23,944 nucleotides of DNA from contig JAZBPJ010000155.1 in the NCBI GenBank assembly GCA_036351575.1, positions 1 to 23,944 on the forward strand, read 5' to 3'. This document shows, one piece after another, positions 16,458 to 23,942 of this stretch. The notes under the pieces were generated by a model. It saw only the letters and a program-made list of their open reading frames with translations. It ran no database searches and was not told the origin of the DNA. Both the position numbers and the translations under genes were made by a program. Every line of letters begins with the position of its first letter. Within the stretch, counting starts at the first letter, position 1. This stretch comes from JABDPF01 sp036351575 (lineage in GTDB: Bacteria; Pseudomonadota; Gammaproteobacteria; Xanthomonadales; SZUA-36).

Positions 16458-18068
16458 TCAGTCGGCGAAGTGAACGGTTTCGCGCGTGGCCGAAAAAACG
16501 ATACCGGGCCAGCGCTCCTCGGTCAGCTGCAGATTGACGCGCGTCGGTGCGAGGTAGACCAGGTGGCCGGCGCCGTCCTCGGCCAGGTTGTTCTGCAGTT
16601 GGCGCTTGAAGTCCTGCAGCATTTTATCGTCCTCGCAGCGGATCCAGCGGGCGGTCTGCACGTTGACCTTTTCGAACCCCGCTTCCACGCCGTACTCGTT
16701 CTGCAGCCGGTAGGCGACCACGTCGAACTGCAGCATGCCGACCGCGCCGAGGATAAGGTCGTTACTGATCATCGGCCTGAAGAACTGCGTCGCGCCCTCT
16801 TCGGAAAGCTGTTCGAGCCCTTTCTGCAGCGCTTTCAGCTTGAGCGGGTCTCTCAACCGCGCGCGCCTGAACAGTTCCGGCGCGAAATGCGGAATCCCGG
16901 TGAACTGCAGCGACTCGCCCTCGGTAAAGGTGTCGCCGATGCTGATCGTGCCGTGATTGTGCAGGCCGACGATATCGCCCGGCCAGGCGCTCTCGACGTG
17001 CTCGCGGTCCTGGGCCATGAAGGTCAGCGCGTTGGCCGCCTTGATCTGCTTGCCCAGCCGCACGTGCTGCATTTTCATGCCGGCTTCGAACCGCCCGGAG
17101 CAGATGCGCATGAAGGCGACGCGGTCGCGGTGCGCCGGGTCCATGTTGGCCTGGATCTTGAAGACGAAACCGGTCAGTTTCGCTTCGTGAGCTGCGACCG
17201 TGCGCCCGGTGGTCTCGCGTGATGACGGCGCCGGCGCGTGCTGTACGAACGAGTCCAGCAGCGGCGTGACGCCGAAGTTGTTGATCGCCGAACCGAAAAA
17301 CACCGGGGTCTGGCGACCGTCGAGGTAGGCTCCAGCGTCGAACTCGTGGCTGGCTCCGCGCACCAGTTCGATTTCCTCGCGAAGATCGGCCGCATCGGGA
17401 CCGAGCCGTGAATCGAGCTCAGGGCTGCCCAGGCCCTGGATGACTTCCGCTTCCTGGGTGACGTAGTTCTTGCCGGATTCGTACAGGTGCACCGCGTCGT
17501 CCAGCAGGTGGTAAACACCCTTGAGACGCGAGCCCATGCCGATCGGCCAGGTGACCGGGGCGCACGGGATGCCGAGCACCGACTCCACCTCGTCCAGCAG
17601 GTCTATCGGTTCGCGGCCCTCGCGGTCCAGCTTGTTGATGAAGGTGAAGATGGGCGTCCGGCGCATGCGGCACACCTCCATCAGCTTGATCGTCCGTTCC
17701 TCGACGCCCTTGGCGCAGTCGATCACCATCAGCGCGGAGTCCACGGCCGTGAGGGTGCGATAGGTGTCTTCCGAGAAGTCGGCGTGCCCCGGCGTGTCCA
17801 GCAGGTTGACCACGCGGTCGCGGTACTTGAACTGCATGACCGAGGAGGTCACCGAGATGCCGCGTTCCTTCTCCAGCTTCATCCAGTCGGAGGTCGCGTG
17901 GCGGGCGGCTTTCTTGGCTTTGACGGCTCCGGCCATCTGGATCGCGCCGCCAAACAGCAGCAGCTTCTCGGTCAGGGTCGTCTTGCCGGCGTCGGGGTGC
18001 GAGATGATGGCAAACGTGCGGCGCCGTGCAATCTCCCGTTCCAGTTGGTTTTTGGACAGTTCGGACAT
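16458..18068 (-). CDS. prfC: Peptide chain release factor 3 (RF3)
   Basis: This 536-residue translational GTPase of normal RF3 length recycles RF1 and RF2 from the ribosome after termination. The G motifs are intact: DAGKTTLTEKLL (P-loop, about 25-36), the switch region RGISVTSSVMQF, DTPGHADFSEDTYR and NKLDREG. The C-terminal domains (RPMISNDLILGAVGMLQFDVV) are characteristic of RF3 rather than EF-G. It leads the tightly packed prfC-MATE-spermidine-synthase-like unit, which has no functional logic in termination. The M23 peptidase gene ends 47 bases upstream on the same strand and may share a transcript. No strong ribosome-binding site is visible before the ATG at 18068. Confidence 0.97.
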   Translation of the reverse strand: MSELSKNQLEREIARRRTFAIISHPDAGKTTLTEKLLLFGGAIQMAGAVKAKKAARHATSDWMKLEKERGISVTSSVMQFKYRDRVVNLLDTPGHADFSEDTYRTLTAVDSALMVIDCAKGVEERTIKLMEVCRMRRTPIFTFINKLDREGREPIDLLDEVESVLGIPCAPVTWPIGMGSRLKGVYHLLDDAVHLYESGKNYVTQEAEVIQGLGSPELDSRLGPDAADLREEIELVRGASHEFDAGAYLDGRQTPVFFGSAINNFGVTPLLDSFVQHAPAPSSRETTGRTVAAHEAKLTGFVFKIQANMDPAHRDRVAFMRICSGRFEAGMKMQHVRLGKQIKAANALTFMAQDREHVESAWPGDIVGLHNHGTISIGDTFTEGESLQFTGIPHFAPELFRRARLRDPLKLKALQKGLEQLSEEGATQFFRPMISNDLILGAVGMLQFDVVAYRLQNEYGVEAGFEKVNVQTARWIRCEDDKMLQDFKRQLQNNLAEDGAGHLVYLAPTRVNLQLTEERWPGIVFSATRETVHFAD

Positions 18069-18115
18069 GGTGTCAGCGGGTCAGAAAGGGCGCGACATTC
18101 TAACAGAATGCCGGC

Positions 18116-19087
18116 TCATCGGCTGTCGGGCGTATTGCCTATGAACGCGCCCTCGCGCGGCGGAGCACTGCTGCCGTCCTGGCGGCGAAACTCAAAGGGC
18201 AGCGAAATCAGCTTCATGCCCACGTTCTGCTGAATCACGAAATGCAGGTGCGGGCCGGAACTGAACCCGGTATTGCCGGAACGGCCGATCAGCTGGCCGG
18301 CGCGGACCCGTGCGCCCGAGGCCACGCGAACACCGGCCAGGGCCAGGTGGGCATACAGCGCCATGGTTCCATCATCATGCAGGATGCGCACGTGGTTGGC
18401 CTTGTCGGCGTATTTCTCAACGTCTGTGCCGCCCTGGTTGAAGTCCTCTTCGATGTCCATCACGATGCCGGCGCGCGCCGCGTGTACCGGCGTGTTCTCG
18501 GGCATCGCGATATCGACCGCAAAGCGGTTTTCATCGCCGGTGTGGGTCGATTCGCCATTAAAACCCTGGCTGACGGGATAGGCTTCCCGGGCGGAGAAGG
18601 GAGGATCGACCACCAGCGCTGTGACCGGCTCGGGCACCGGCGGCCCCGGGACCGCGTTCACCATCAGCCGGTAGCGAAATCCTCGACGCGGGTCCAGCGC
18701 CTCCAGCCCGACCAGCAACTCCTCTTTCTGTCCGGGGACCGTGAAACGGGCGGGCAGATCGGGTTCCGACAGGACGTTCTCATCTTCCGCAAGGCTGAGT
18801 TCGAGCTGGGCCGGGCCGTGGTAATCGTTGAACGCATAGTACAGCGGCCTGAACTTGGTGCCGCCCTGCCTGAGGGTGATACGGTTTTCGCGTTCACGTT
18901 CCATGTACACGGTTTCGAACTCGGTGCCTTCCTGTGGCGCCCGGTCGGTGAAATGCCAGATACCGTTCTCGTCCTGGTACTTGTAGATGTTGTCCGCGAT
19001 CGCCGGCGCCGCCAATGCGAGCAGCAGCCCGGCCAGCATGGCGCGCAGCTGATGGCGGTATACGGATGTTTTGCTGTCGTGCTGCAT
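18116..19087 (-). CDS. Secreted M23 metallopeptidase with DUF4124
   Basis: The 323-residue precursor has a basic start followed by a hydrophobic stretch ending AAPAIA-DN (about 15-32), a likely Sec signal peptide. A short DUF4124 module (NIYKYQDENGIWHFTDRAP, about 33-51) comes next, then a beta-rich middle, then an M23/LytM peptidase domain (about 165-290). Zinc ligands are visible as H182 and D192 (HTGDENRFAVD), H247 (YAHL) and H282 (GPHLHF), so the peptidase appears active. It should act on peptidoglycan cross-links in the periplasm. The gene is divergent from the glutaredoxin gene across 64 bases that must hold both promoters. The precise cell-wall bond cut, and whether it activates amidases like EnvC/NlpD, cannot be told. 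Confidence 0.92.
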   Translation of the reverse strand: MQHDSKTSVYRHQLRAMLAGLLLALAAPAIADNIYKYQDENGIWHFTDRAPQEGTEFETVYMERERENRITLRQGGTKFRPLYYAFNDYHGPAQLELSLAEDENVLSEPDLPARFTVPGQKEELLVGLEALDPRRGFRYRLMVNAVPGPPVPEPVTALVVDPPFSAREAYPVSQGFNGESTHTGDENRFAVDIAMPENTPVHAARAGIVMDIEEDFNQGGTDVEKYADKANHVRILHDDGTMALYAHLALAGVRVASGARVRAGQLIGRSGNTGFSSGPHLHFVIQQNVGMKLISLPFEFRRQDGSSAPPREGAFIGNTPDSR

Positions 19088-19151
19088 TCGGCCGGTTCCC
19101 TGGGCGCCTGTCAGACTCGATCAACGGAGTTTAACCTGCCAGAATGTTGAA

Positions 19152-19391
19152 ATGACAGACGATTCGAAACTGATACTCTACACGCGGCCCGGATGTCACC
19201 TGTGCGAACCGGTGGCGGATATGCTGGAGCGCCTGGGGGCGGATTGGCGGGCCGTGAACATCGAGGACGACGCGGAACTCGAGCAGCGCTACAGCGTGCG
19301 CATCCCGGTGGTTTATTGTCCGCGTTGCAAAAAAGAACTGCCCTTCCCGATCCGGGAAGAGCAGTTAATGGCGTTACTGGAGGGTTGCTAA
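19152..19391 (+). CDS. Glutaredoxin-like (DUF836-type) small redox protein
   Basis: This 79-residue thioredoxin-fold protein has the active site RPGCHLCEP (C15, C18) and the cis-proline loop RIPVVY (50-55). The first 27 codons of the longer open frame lie in the intergenic space and are not used; the ATG at 19152 gives the normal N-terminus. It should reduce disulfides or handle glutathione adducts in the cytoplasm. Unusually, a second pair follows the cis-proline, CPRC (C56, C59), and the protein ends in cysteine (C79). Common relatives have a different segment there, so the extra pair could bind metal or form a second redox site. It is divergent from the peptidase gene and convergent with the PspC gene 16 bases away. 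Confidence 0.88.
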   Translation: MTDDSKLILYTRPGCHLCEPVADMLERLGADWRAVNIEDDAELEQRYSVRIPVVYCPRCKKELPFPIREEQLMALLEGC

Positions 19392-19407
19392 CGCGTTTGG
19401 CGAGCGG

Positions 19408-19728
19408 TCAGGCCCGCTCACAGTTGCCGAATACGCTTTTCAGCGAGTCGGCGCCTTTTTCGACCCATTCACGGATCAGCACGGCGAGGCCGGAAAAAAA
19501 CCGGCGCGTGCGGTCTTCGGTTTCCTTCAGCGCGATCCCGAGCACGATGTACGCGGCCACGGTGAACAGGGTGAAAAACAGTCCGAGCACGATGGCGGCT
19601 GCCCTGACCAGCCAGGGTTCCTGGCCCAACTTGTCGGCCAGCGTCCGGCAAACTCCGAAAACGATCGGCTGTCCGGGACGGCCGTTAAGCGAATCACGGA
19701 TTTCGTTGATGACGTTTTCTGCCGACAT
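19408..19728 (-). CDS. PspC-domain membrane protein
   Basis: This 106-residue protein's core (about 22-70) has the PspC pattern: GVCRTLADKLGQEPWLVRAAAIVLGLFF, then a second hydrophobic span ending in IALKETEDR. PspC domains sit in the inner membrane, and in the phage-shock system they pass envelope stress to PspB/PspA. Here the gene is alone with no pspA, pspB or pspF nearby, so a phage-shock role is not established. The C-terminal 35 residues are amphipathic and end in a cysteine-containing tail. GGAGG-like sequence (complement of CCTCC at 19735-19739) lies about seven bases before the ATG and supports this start. It is divergent from the Fak fusion across 298 bases rich in palindromes. Confidence 0.88.
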   Translation of the reverse strand: MSAENVINEIRDSLNGRPGQPIVFGVCRTLADKLGQEPWLVRAAAIVLGLFFTLFTVAAYIVLGIALKETEDRTRRFFSGLAVLIREWVEKGADSLKSVFGNCERA

Positions 19729-19832
19729 GGGTTTCCTCCATCGCGATTGATCTCACCCGTAATGATGCAGGTATCGTGCCAGCGCCGCATGGGCCAGAAG
19801 TCAGCCAAACCATCCTTTTTCTTGATAACCAT

Positions 19833-19851
19833 GATGGCGAATTTCGCCATC
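19833..19851. promoter_or_regulatory. 19-bp perfect palindrome, possible operator
   Basis: GATGGCGAA (19833-19841) and TTCGCCATC (19843-19851) are exact reverse complements around a single T. With one central base it cannot form a good RNA hairpin but fits a dimeric DNA-binding protein. It lies about 105 bases before the PspC gene and 176 before the Fak fusion, in the gap between the two divergent genes. Confidence 0.45.
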
Positions 19852-19910
19852 CCTTTGTCGCATTCGCCGCAAGACATAAACTGGAACGCAGCGATCGATA
19901 GGTCCTTTCA

Positions 19911-19948
19911 GGGAACGCTCAAGTACATATACGTGCTTGAGCGTCCCC
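19911..19948. other. Long hairpin in the pspC / fak intergenic space
   Basis: Sixteen positions on each side (19911-19926 and 19933-19948) oppose one another around the loop ATATAC. Fourteen pair normally, one is T-G and one A-C, so each strand's RNA would have one wobble and one mismatch. It ends 78 bases before the Fak-fusion ATG. No T-tract follows, so it is not an obvious terminator. A leader structure, a protein site or a dispersed palindrome are all possible. The remainder of 19729-20026 shows no gene I would accept. Confidence 0.5.
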
Positions 19949-20026
19949 GGGCAGCAGGTATGAGACCCGCACGCACATGCAAGGAAAACTCGTTAGGATT
20001 GGCGGGTTTTGACATAATGAGCCGTC

Positions 20027-21856
20027 ATGGTTAAACCGATTACCGCCATTGCTTATCTTGATGCCCCGCGCCTGCTGCGGGCGCTGTCGGCCGGCATCGG
20101 GCATGTGTTCCAGCGGCGCGAATACCTGAACCGCATCAACGTGTTCCCGGTTCCGGACGGCGATACCGGCACGAACATGGCGTTTACCTTCAAGACCATT
20201 CTCGAGGCGACCGAATCGTCCCCGGACCACCGCGTGGACGACCTGATGGAACACATCGCCGAGGCGGCGCTGGACGGTGCGCGCGGCAACTCCGGCGCGA
20301 TCATGGCGCAGTACTTTCACGGTTTTAGAAACGCGGTCAAGGGCAATCGCCTGCTGACGCCGAAGACGTTTGCGGAAGCCGCGGTCGCGGGCGCCGAGGC
20401 CGCGTGGACCGCGATGTCCAAACCGGTGCAGGGCACCCTGCCGACCGTGTTGGAGGATTTTTCCGCCGAGCTTTCCAGGCGCGTGGCGGACGGTGTGCAG
20501 GATATCCAGGCGCTGCTGGCGCATGGTATCGAGCGTGCACAGGCATCGCTCGACAACACGCCCAACCAGTTGCCGGCCCTCAAGCAGGCCGGCGTCGTCG
20601 ATGCGGGCGGGCAGGGCTTCGTTGACCTGCTCGACGGCATCTGGACGTTCATTCAAAGCGGCGCGGTTGAGCAAACCGCCGTGGATCTCACGGGCGACTT
20701 GACTGGCCCGGTGGAGATTTTCGACCTGGGTGACCACCGCTATTGCACCGAGTGCGTGCTGGAAGGCGACGGCCTGGACCGTGAAGCCATCATGCAGCGA
20801 CTGGAAGCTCTCGATTGCAGTTCGTTGGTGGTGGCGGGCGGGCGCAGTCGGGTTCGCGTGCACATCCACGTGAACAATCCGGCCGAGGTTTTCCTGGCTT
20901 GCGAGGATTTCGGTCAGATCAAGCAACAGAAAGCCGATGACATGTCACAGCAGCGCGGCCTGATGGACCACGCGGGCGAAGTGGCGATCGTGATGGACTC
21001 GGGCGCCGACGTGCCGCCGGGCGAGATCGACCGGCTCGGCATACACCAGGTGCCGGTGCGCCTGAGCTTCGGCGACCGGGAGTACCTGGACCGGGTATCG
21101 CTGACGCCGCAGGAGTTTTACGAAATGCTCGCGACTGCAGACGAGGCGCCGCTGACTTCGCAGCCGCCGGCCCAGGACTTTGCGCGTGCTTACGCCTTGC
21201 TGACTTCGCACGGTTACACCGTCATATCCGTCGGCCTGTCGCAGAAGCTCAGCGGCACCACGGCGGCGGCGCTGCAGGCGGCCGGCCGGGACGGTATCGG
21301 TGACGTGCGCGTGGTGGACAGCCTGAGCGCGTCCGCGGGGCAGGGACTGCTCGCCATGCTGGCGGCCGAGGCCGCGATGGACGGTTTGGGCGCGAAAGAG
21401 ATCGAGAAATTGCTGGTCGAGGCCATTCCTCAAACCCGCGTGCTCGGTATCGCCAACGACCTGCGGTACGCGGTCAAGGGCGGGCGCGTGCCGGCGTGGG
21501 TGGGAAAAGCGGCGAACTTCCTGCGCATCAATCCCGTGCTGACCGCGAACCGTGAAGGCGGTGTCGGGCTGGACGGCGTTCACTTCGGGCGCGGCGCCAG
21601 TCCTCAACGGCTGGCGCGCACCGCTTTGAAGAAGATGGCGCCCGACCGCATGTATCGCGTGCTGATCTCGCACGCCAACAATGAAGAAGGCGGCAAAATG
21701 CTGCGCCACATCATTCTCGAACGGCATGCCCGCATTCATTCCTGCCACGTCACCGAGGCAGGGCCCGCGCTGGGCGCGCATTTCGGCCCGGGCGGACTGA
21801 TCATCGGCTTCACGCCGCAGCCCGACCGCCTGCACAAGCCGGGGGCGAAGGCTTGA
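20027..21856 (+). CDS. Fused fatty acid kinase: DhaL/FakA plus DegV/FakB
   Basis: The 609-residue protein has a DhaL (DAK2) kinase domain (about 10-210) with PVPDGDTGTN (D44, D46 for Mg-ATP) and DGARGNSG (83-90). The FakA-type middle domain follows (about 225-305); its zinc-site residues appear as C240 and the HIH pair H279/H281. The C-terminal part (about 317-598) is a true DegV/FakB fatty-acid-binding domain: VMDSGADVP, TSQPPAQDF, SQKLSGTT, VKGGRVP and GAHFGPGG. In Firmicutes FakA and FakB are separate and make acyl-phosphate from free fatty acid. Here both appear in one chain, apparently in place of FakA's own degenerate C-terminal domain. The stop overlaps the start of plsY, whose substrate is acyl-phosphate, which strongly supports the assignment. 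The fatty acid source and preference are unknown. Confidence 0.88.
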   Translation: MVKPITAIAYLDAPRLLRALSAGIGHVFQRREYLNRINVFPVPDGDTGTNMAFTFKTILEATESSPDHRVDDLMEHIAEAALDGARGNSGAIMAQYFHGFRNAVKGNRLLTPKTFAEAAVAGAEAAWTAMSKPVQGTLPTVLEDFSAELSRRVADGVQDIQALLAHGIERAQASLDNTPNQLPALKQAGVVDAGGQGFVDLLDGIWTFIQSGAVEQTAVDLTGDLTGPVEIFDLGDHRYCTECVLEGDGLDREAIMQRLEALDCSSLVVAGGRSRVRVHIHVNNPAEVFLACEDFGQIKQQKADDMSQQRGLMDHAGEVAIVMDSGADVPPGEIDRLGIHQVPVRLSFGDREYLDRVSLTPQEFYEMLATADEAPLTSQPPAQDFARAYALLTSHGYTVISVGLSQKLSGTTAAALQAAGRDGIGDVRVVDSLSASAGQGLLAMLAAEAAMDGLGAKEIEKLLVEAIPQTRVLGIANDLRYAVKGGRVPAWVGKAANFLRINPVLTANREGGVGLDGVHFGRGASPQRLARTALKKMAPDRMYRVLISHANNEEGGKMLRHIILERHARIHSCHVTEAGPALGAHFGPGGLIIGFTPQPDRLHKPGAKA

Positions 21857-22500
21857 TTTCCCTGGTTCTCAACGCGATCATCGCCTACCTGCTCGGCTCG
21901 GTATCGGGCAGCATGCTGATGGGCCGGCTGCGCGGCGTGGATATCCGCAAGAGCGGCAGCGGCAATGCCGGCGGCACCAACGCCTTTCGCACCCAGGGTC
22001 CCGTTTTTGCGCTGGGCGTGGTCCTGATCGATATCGGCAAGGGAGCGCTGGCGGCGGGCCTGGTGCCGATGCTGAACCTGGCCGGCGGTGATGGTACGTT
22101 CTCGAACGGAGTCCAGGCCATGGTCTGCGGATTCATGGCGGTCGTCGGGCACTGTTTCCCGGTCTGGTACGGCTTTCGCGGCGGCAAGGGCGCAGCGGCC
22201 GCGGTGGGCGCGCTGGCCGTCATCCAGCCGATCGTACTGGTGCCGATGTTCCTGGTCTGGGTGCTGACGCTGGTCGCGACCGGCTGGGTCGGCCTGTCGA
22301 CCATCCTGGCGTCGCTGAGCCTCGTGCCTGCTTTTGCCGCCTGGGGTGAATCGGGCCAGCAGCTCTGGTTCGCAATGCTGCTCGCCGCTTTCATCATCGG
22401 GCTGCACCATTCGAACATCAGGCGCATGCTCGATGGCAGCGAGAGCCGCTTCGACAAGGTCCGCTTCGTGAACTGGTTCGGACGTGACGGACGTTCTTGA
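21853..22500 (+). CDS. plsY: Glycerol-3-phosphate acyltransferase PlsY
   Basis: This 215-residue membrane enzyme transfers the acyl group from acyl-phosphate to glycerol-3-phosphate, the first step of phospholipid synthesis. All three PlsY motifs are present: SGSGNAGGTNAFR (34-46), FRGGKGAAA (108-116) and HHSNIRRMLDGSES (185-198). Several hydrophobic helices lie between them. The only suitable start is a TTG at 21853 overlapping the upstream stop (TTGA), with GGGGGCGAAGG just before it; the first in-frame ATG would cut into the first helix. The final 17 bases overlap birA. Its position directly behind a fused fatty acid kinase suggests that recycled fatty acids are handed to it as acyl-phosphate. 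Confidence 0.95.
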   Translation: MISLVLNAIIAYLLGSVSGSMLMGRLRGVDIRKSGSGNAGGTNAFRTQGPVFALGVVLIDIGKGALAAGLVPMLNLAGGDGTFSNGVQAMVCGFMAVVGHCFPVWYGFRGGKGAAAAVGALAVIQPIVLVPMFLVWVLTLVATGWVGLSTILASLSLVPAFAAWGESGQQLWFAMLLAAFIIGLHHSNIRRMLDGSESRFDKVRFVNWFGRDGRS

Positions 22501-23308
22501 CGCCGACCGTATCGCCGCTGGCCTGGGCCAGCCGCAGCGCGCCCTGCTGGGCGGCGTCACGGTGCTGCCGGAAGTGGATTCGACGAACTCGGAACTGCTG
22601 CGCATACCTGCTGCAAAACAGCACGCGCACGCGGTGATTGCCGAACGGCAGCTGGCCGGCCGCGGCCGCCGCGAGCGCCGCTGGCATTCGCCCGCCGGCG
22701 GCAACCTGTATTTCAGCCTGGGCTGGCGCTTCGAGTCGCCAGGTGTGACGCTGTCTGCCCTGCCGCTGGTCGCCGCGCTGGCGGCAGCCCAGGCCCTTTC
22801 CGACGCGGGCATCGAGGGCCATGGCGTCAAGTGGCCCAACGATATCCTGATCGACGGCCGCAAGGCCTGCGGCATCCTGGCGGAAATGAAATGGACCGGC
22901 AGCGAGGCGCTGGCGGTGATCGGCATCGGCATCAACGTGCGCATGCCGTGCACGGAAACCGAGGACCCGGACCGCCTGATCGACAGGCCCTGGACCGACC
23001 TCGAAACCCACCTGGATACCGCGCACCGGCCCTGCGACCGTAACCGGTTGGCAGCGCTGCTGCTCAACCAGCTGCTGTGCTTTCTGCCGCACTTCGAGCA
23101 GAAAGGTTTCGCGGGGTTCGAGACCGACTGGCGCCGCTGGGACCTGCTCAGGGACAGTCCGGTGACATTGGAAACCGACGACGGGCCGGTCTCCGGCACC
23201 GCGATGGGCGTCAACGAAAACGGGGAGTTGCTGCTGGAGTCCAATGGCGAAGTTCGCGCCTGCACCGCCGGCGAGGTCCGGGTTTTTCGTGGCATTCAGA
23301 CGTTTTGA
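22484..23308 (+). CDS. birA: Biotin-[acetyl-CoA-carboxylase] ligase, ligase-only form
   Basis: This 274-residue enzyme activates biotin with ATP and attaches it to the biotin carboxyl carrier protein. It begins at a GTG inside plsY and goes almost at once into the catalytic domain (VDSTNSELL, 31-39), so it lacks the N-terminal helix-turn-helix of bifunctional BirA and is unlikely to repress biotin genes. The catalytic lysine is K116 in GVKWPNDILIDGRKACGILAEM-type sequence. A small SH3-like C-terminal domain follows. The biotin loop reads GRGRRERRW (59-67), where the common form has GRGRRGRxW. The stop TGA (23306-23308) is directly abutted, in the same frame, by a hicA remnant. The usual partner coaX/coaA is absent, but tRNA-Thr follows as in other gammaproteobacteria. 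Confidence 0.93.
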   Translation: MTDVLDADRIAAGLGQPQRALLGGVTVLPEVDSTNSELLRIPAAKQHAHAVIAERQLAGRGRRERRWHSPAGGNLYFSLGWRFESPGVTLSALPLVAALAAAQALSDAGIEGHGVKWPNDILIDGRKACGILAEMKWTGSEALAVIGIGINVRMPCTETEDPDRLIDRPWTDLETHLDTAHRPCDRNRLAALLLNQLLCFLPHFEQKGFAGFETDWRRWDLLRDSPVTLETDDGPVSGTAMGVNENGELLLESNGEVRACTAGEVRVFRGIQTF

Positions 23309-23455
23309 GGCCGAATTCAAGTTCGAATGAAGGGCAGTCACCGCCAGTTCCACCACCCCGAGAAACCCGGGACCGTTACAGTAGCGGGTAAGCCAGGTGT
23401 TGAAGTTCCTGTTGGCACATTGAAAAGTATTTGGAAACAGGCAGGCTTGAAGTAG
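23309..23455 (+). pseudogene. hicA: 5'-truncated HicA toxin remnant
   Basis: The frame directly after the birA stop encodes 48 residues that match HicA from the end of its first helix on: IQVRMKGSHRQFHHPEK, then PGTVTVAG, then GTLKSIWKQAGLK at the end. HicA proteins are about 60 residues, mRNA-cleaving, with the catalytic histidine in the GSH segment, which is kept here. About the first 13 residues, including the normal start, are missing. An internal ATG at 23327 could still give a 42-residue product. No good ribosome-binding site precedes it. It ends nine bases before hicB, the normal hicAB order. I judge it a broken toxin; a short functional form is less likely. Confidence 0.75.
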
Positions 23456-23464
23456 GATGTAAAT

Positions 23465-23677
23465 ATGCAATACGCGGTCGTCATCGAAAAAGGATCAGCC
23501 AGTTACGGAGCCTACGTTCCGGATCTTCCCGGTTGCGTGGCGGTGGGGGAATCCCGGACCGAGGTCATAGATTTGATTCGTGAAGCAATTGAACTTCACA
23601 TTCGGGAGATGATGGAAAACGGAGAACCGATCCCTGAGCCCGTGTCTTCGATAGAACTCGTGCATATCGCCGCTTGA
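23465..23677 (+). CDS. hicB: HicB-type antitoxin
   Basis: This 70-residue protein has the HicB (UPF0150) fold: YAVVIEKGSASYGAYVPDLPG, then CVAVGESRTEVIDLIREAIELHI, and a short C-terminal strand. HicB neutralises HicA by direct binding, and many forms also regulate their own promoter through a C-terminal DNA-binding domain. This one is the short type with no such domain visible. TAGGA overlapping the hicA stop serves as ribosome-binding site ahead of the ATG at 23465. Since the upstream hicA has lost its N-terminus, this is probably an orphan antitoxin. Bases between it and the tRNA promoter show nothing further. Confidence 0.88.
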   Translation: MQYAVVIEKGSASYGAYVPDLPGCVAVGESRTEVIDLIREAIELHIREMMENGEPIPEPVSSIELVHIAA

Positions 23678-23748
23678 TCTTTCTTAAAACGATTTCATGC
23701 ACGTGGTTCGGGAAACATTTTGCAACAGCCTTTTTGCTTATCAGGTGC

Positions 23749-23754
23749 TAAAAT
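23749..23754 (+). promoter_or_regulatory. -10 box of the tRNA promoter
   Basis: TAAAAT is followed by the GC-rich discriminator AGCGCCCCG and a probable start about 10 bases before the mature tRNA 5' end. GC-rich discriminators are usual for stringently controlled stable RNA genes. The -35 region is not clear; TTGCAA at about 23720 is too distant. Confidence 0.55.
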
Positions 23755-23770
23755 AGCGCCCCGTTTATGT

Positions 23771-23846
23771 GCCGGTATAGCTCAGTTGGTAGAGCAACTG
23801 ATTTGTAATCAGTAGGTCCCGAGTTCGAATCTTGGTGCCGGCACCA
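23771..23846 (+). tRNA. tRNA-Thr (anticodon UGU)
   Basis: This is a complete 76-base cloverleaf. The acceptor stem is GCCGGTA with TGCCGGC, the D arm is GCTC/GAGC, the anticodon stem is ACTGA/TCAGT with loop TTTGTAA (anticodon TGT), and the T arm contains GTTCGAATC. CCA is encoded. Its position after birA matches the thrU-tyrU-glyT-thrT-tufB locus known in enteric and related bacteria. No further tRNA is seen in the remaining 98 bases. Confidence 0.97.
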
Positions 23847-23887
23847 TTATCTTTTTCCACTCCATTGGTGAATTTTGTGCTTCGTTG

Positions 23888-23942
23888 GTTCGAAGGGAAT
23901 TCGAACGAGCAGAGTTCGACCCATTCGCCGGGAGCGAATGGG
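23888..23942 (+). repeat. Two short hairpins after tRNA-Thr, same geometry as left edge
   Basis: GTTCGAA (23888-23894) pairs with TTCGAAC (23900-23906) around GGGAA. CCCATTCGC (23920-23928) pairs with GCGAATGGG (23934-23942) around CGGGA. The second has exactly the 9-5-9 geometry of the hairpins at 112-134, 281-303 and 421-443. The segment GTTCGACCC, ATT, GCCGGG here (23914-23932) also resembles 57-75 at the left edge. The window ends inside the element. Confidence 0.5.

Noticed and set aside
19527..19877. Minus-strand frame starting MSCGECDKGMAK, with a CxxC, ahead of and overlapping the PspC gene
   Set aside because: The first 50 residues look somewhat protein-like, but the frame runs 66 residues through pspC in another frame and uses the palindrome at 19833-19851 as coding sequence. 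I could not support it without conservation data.
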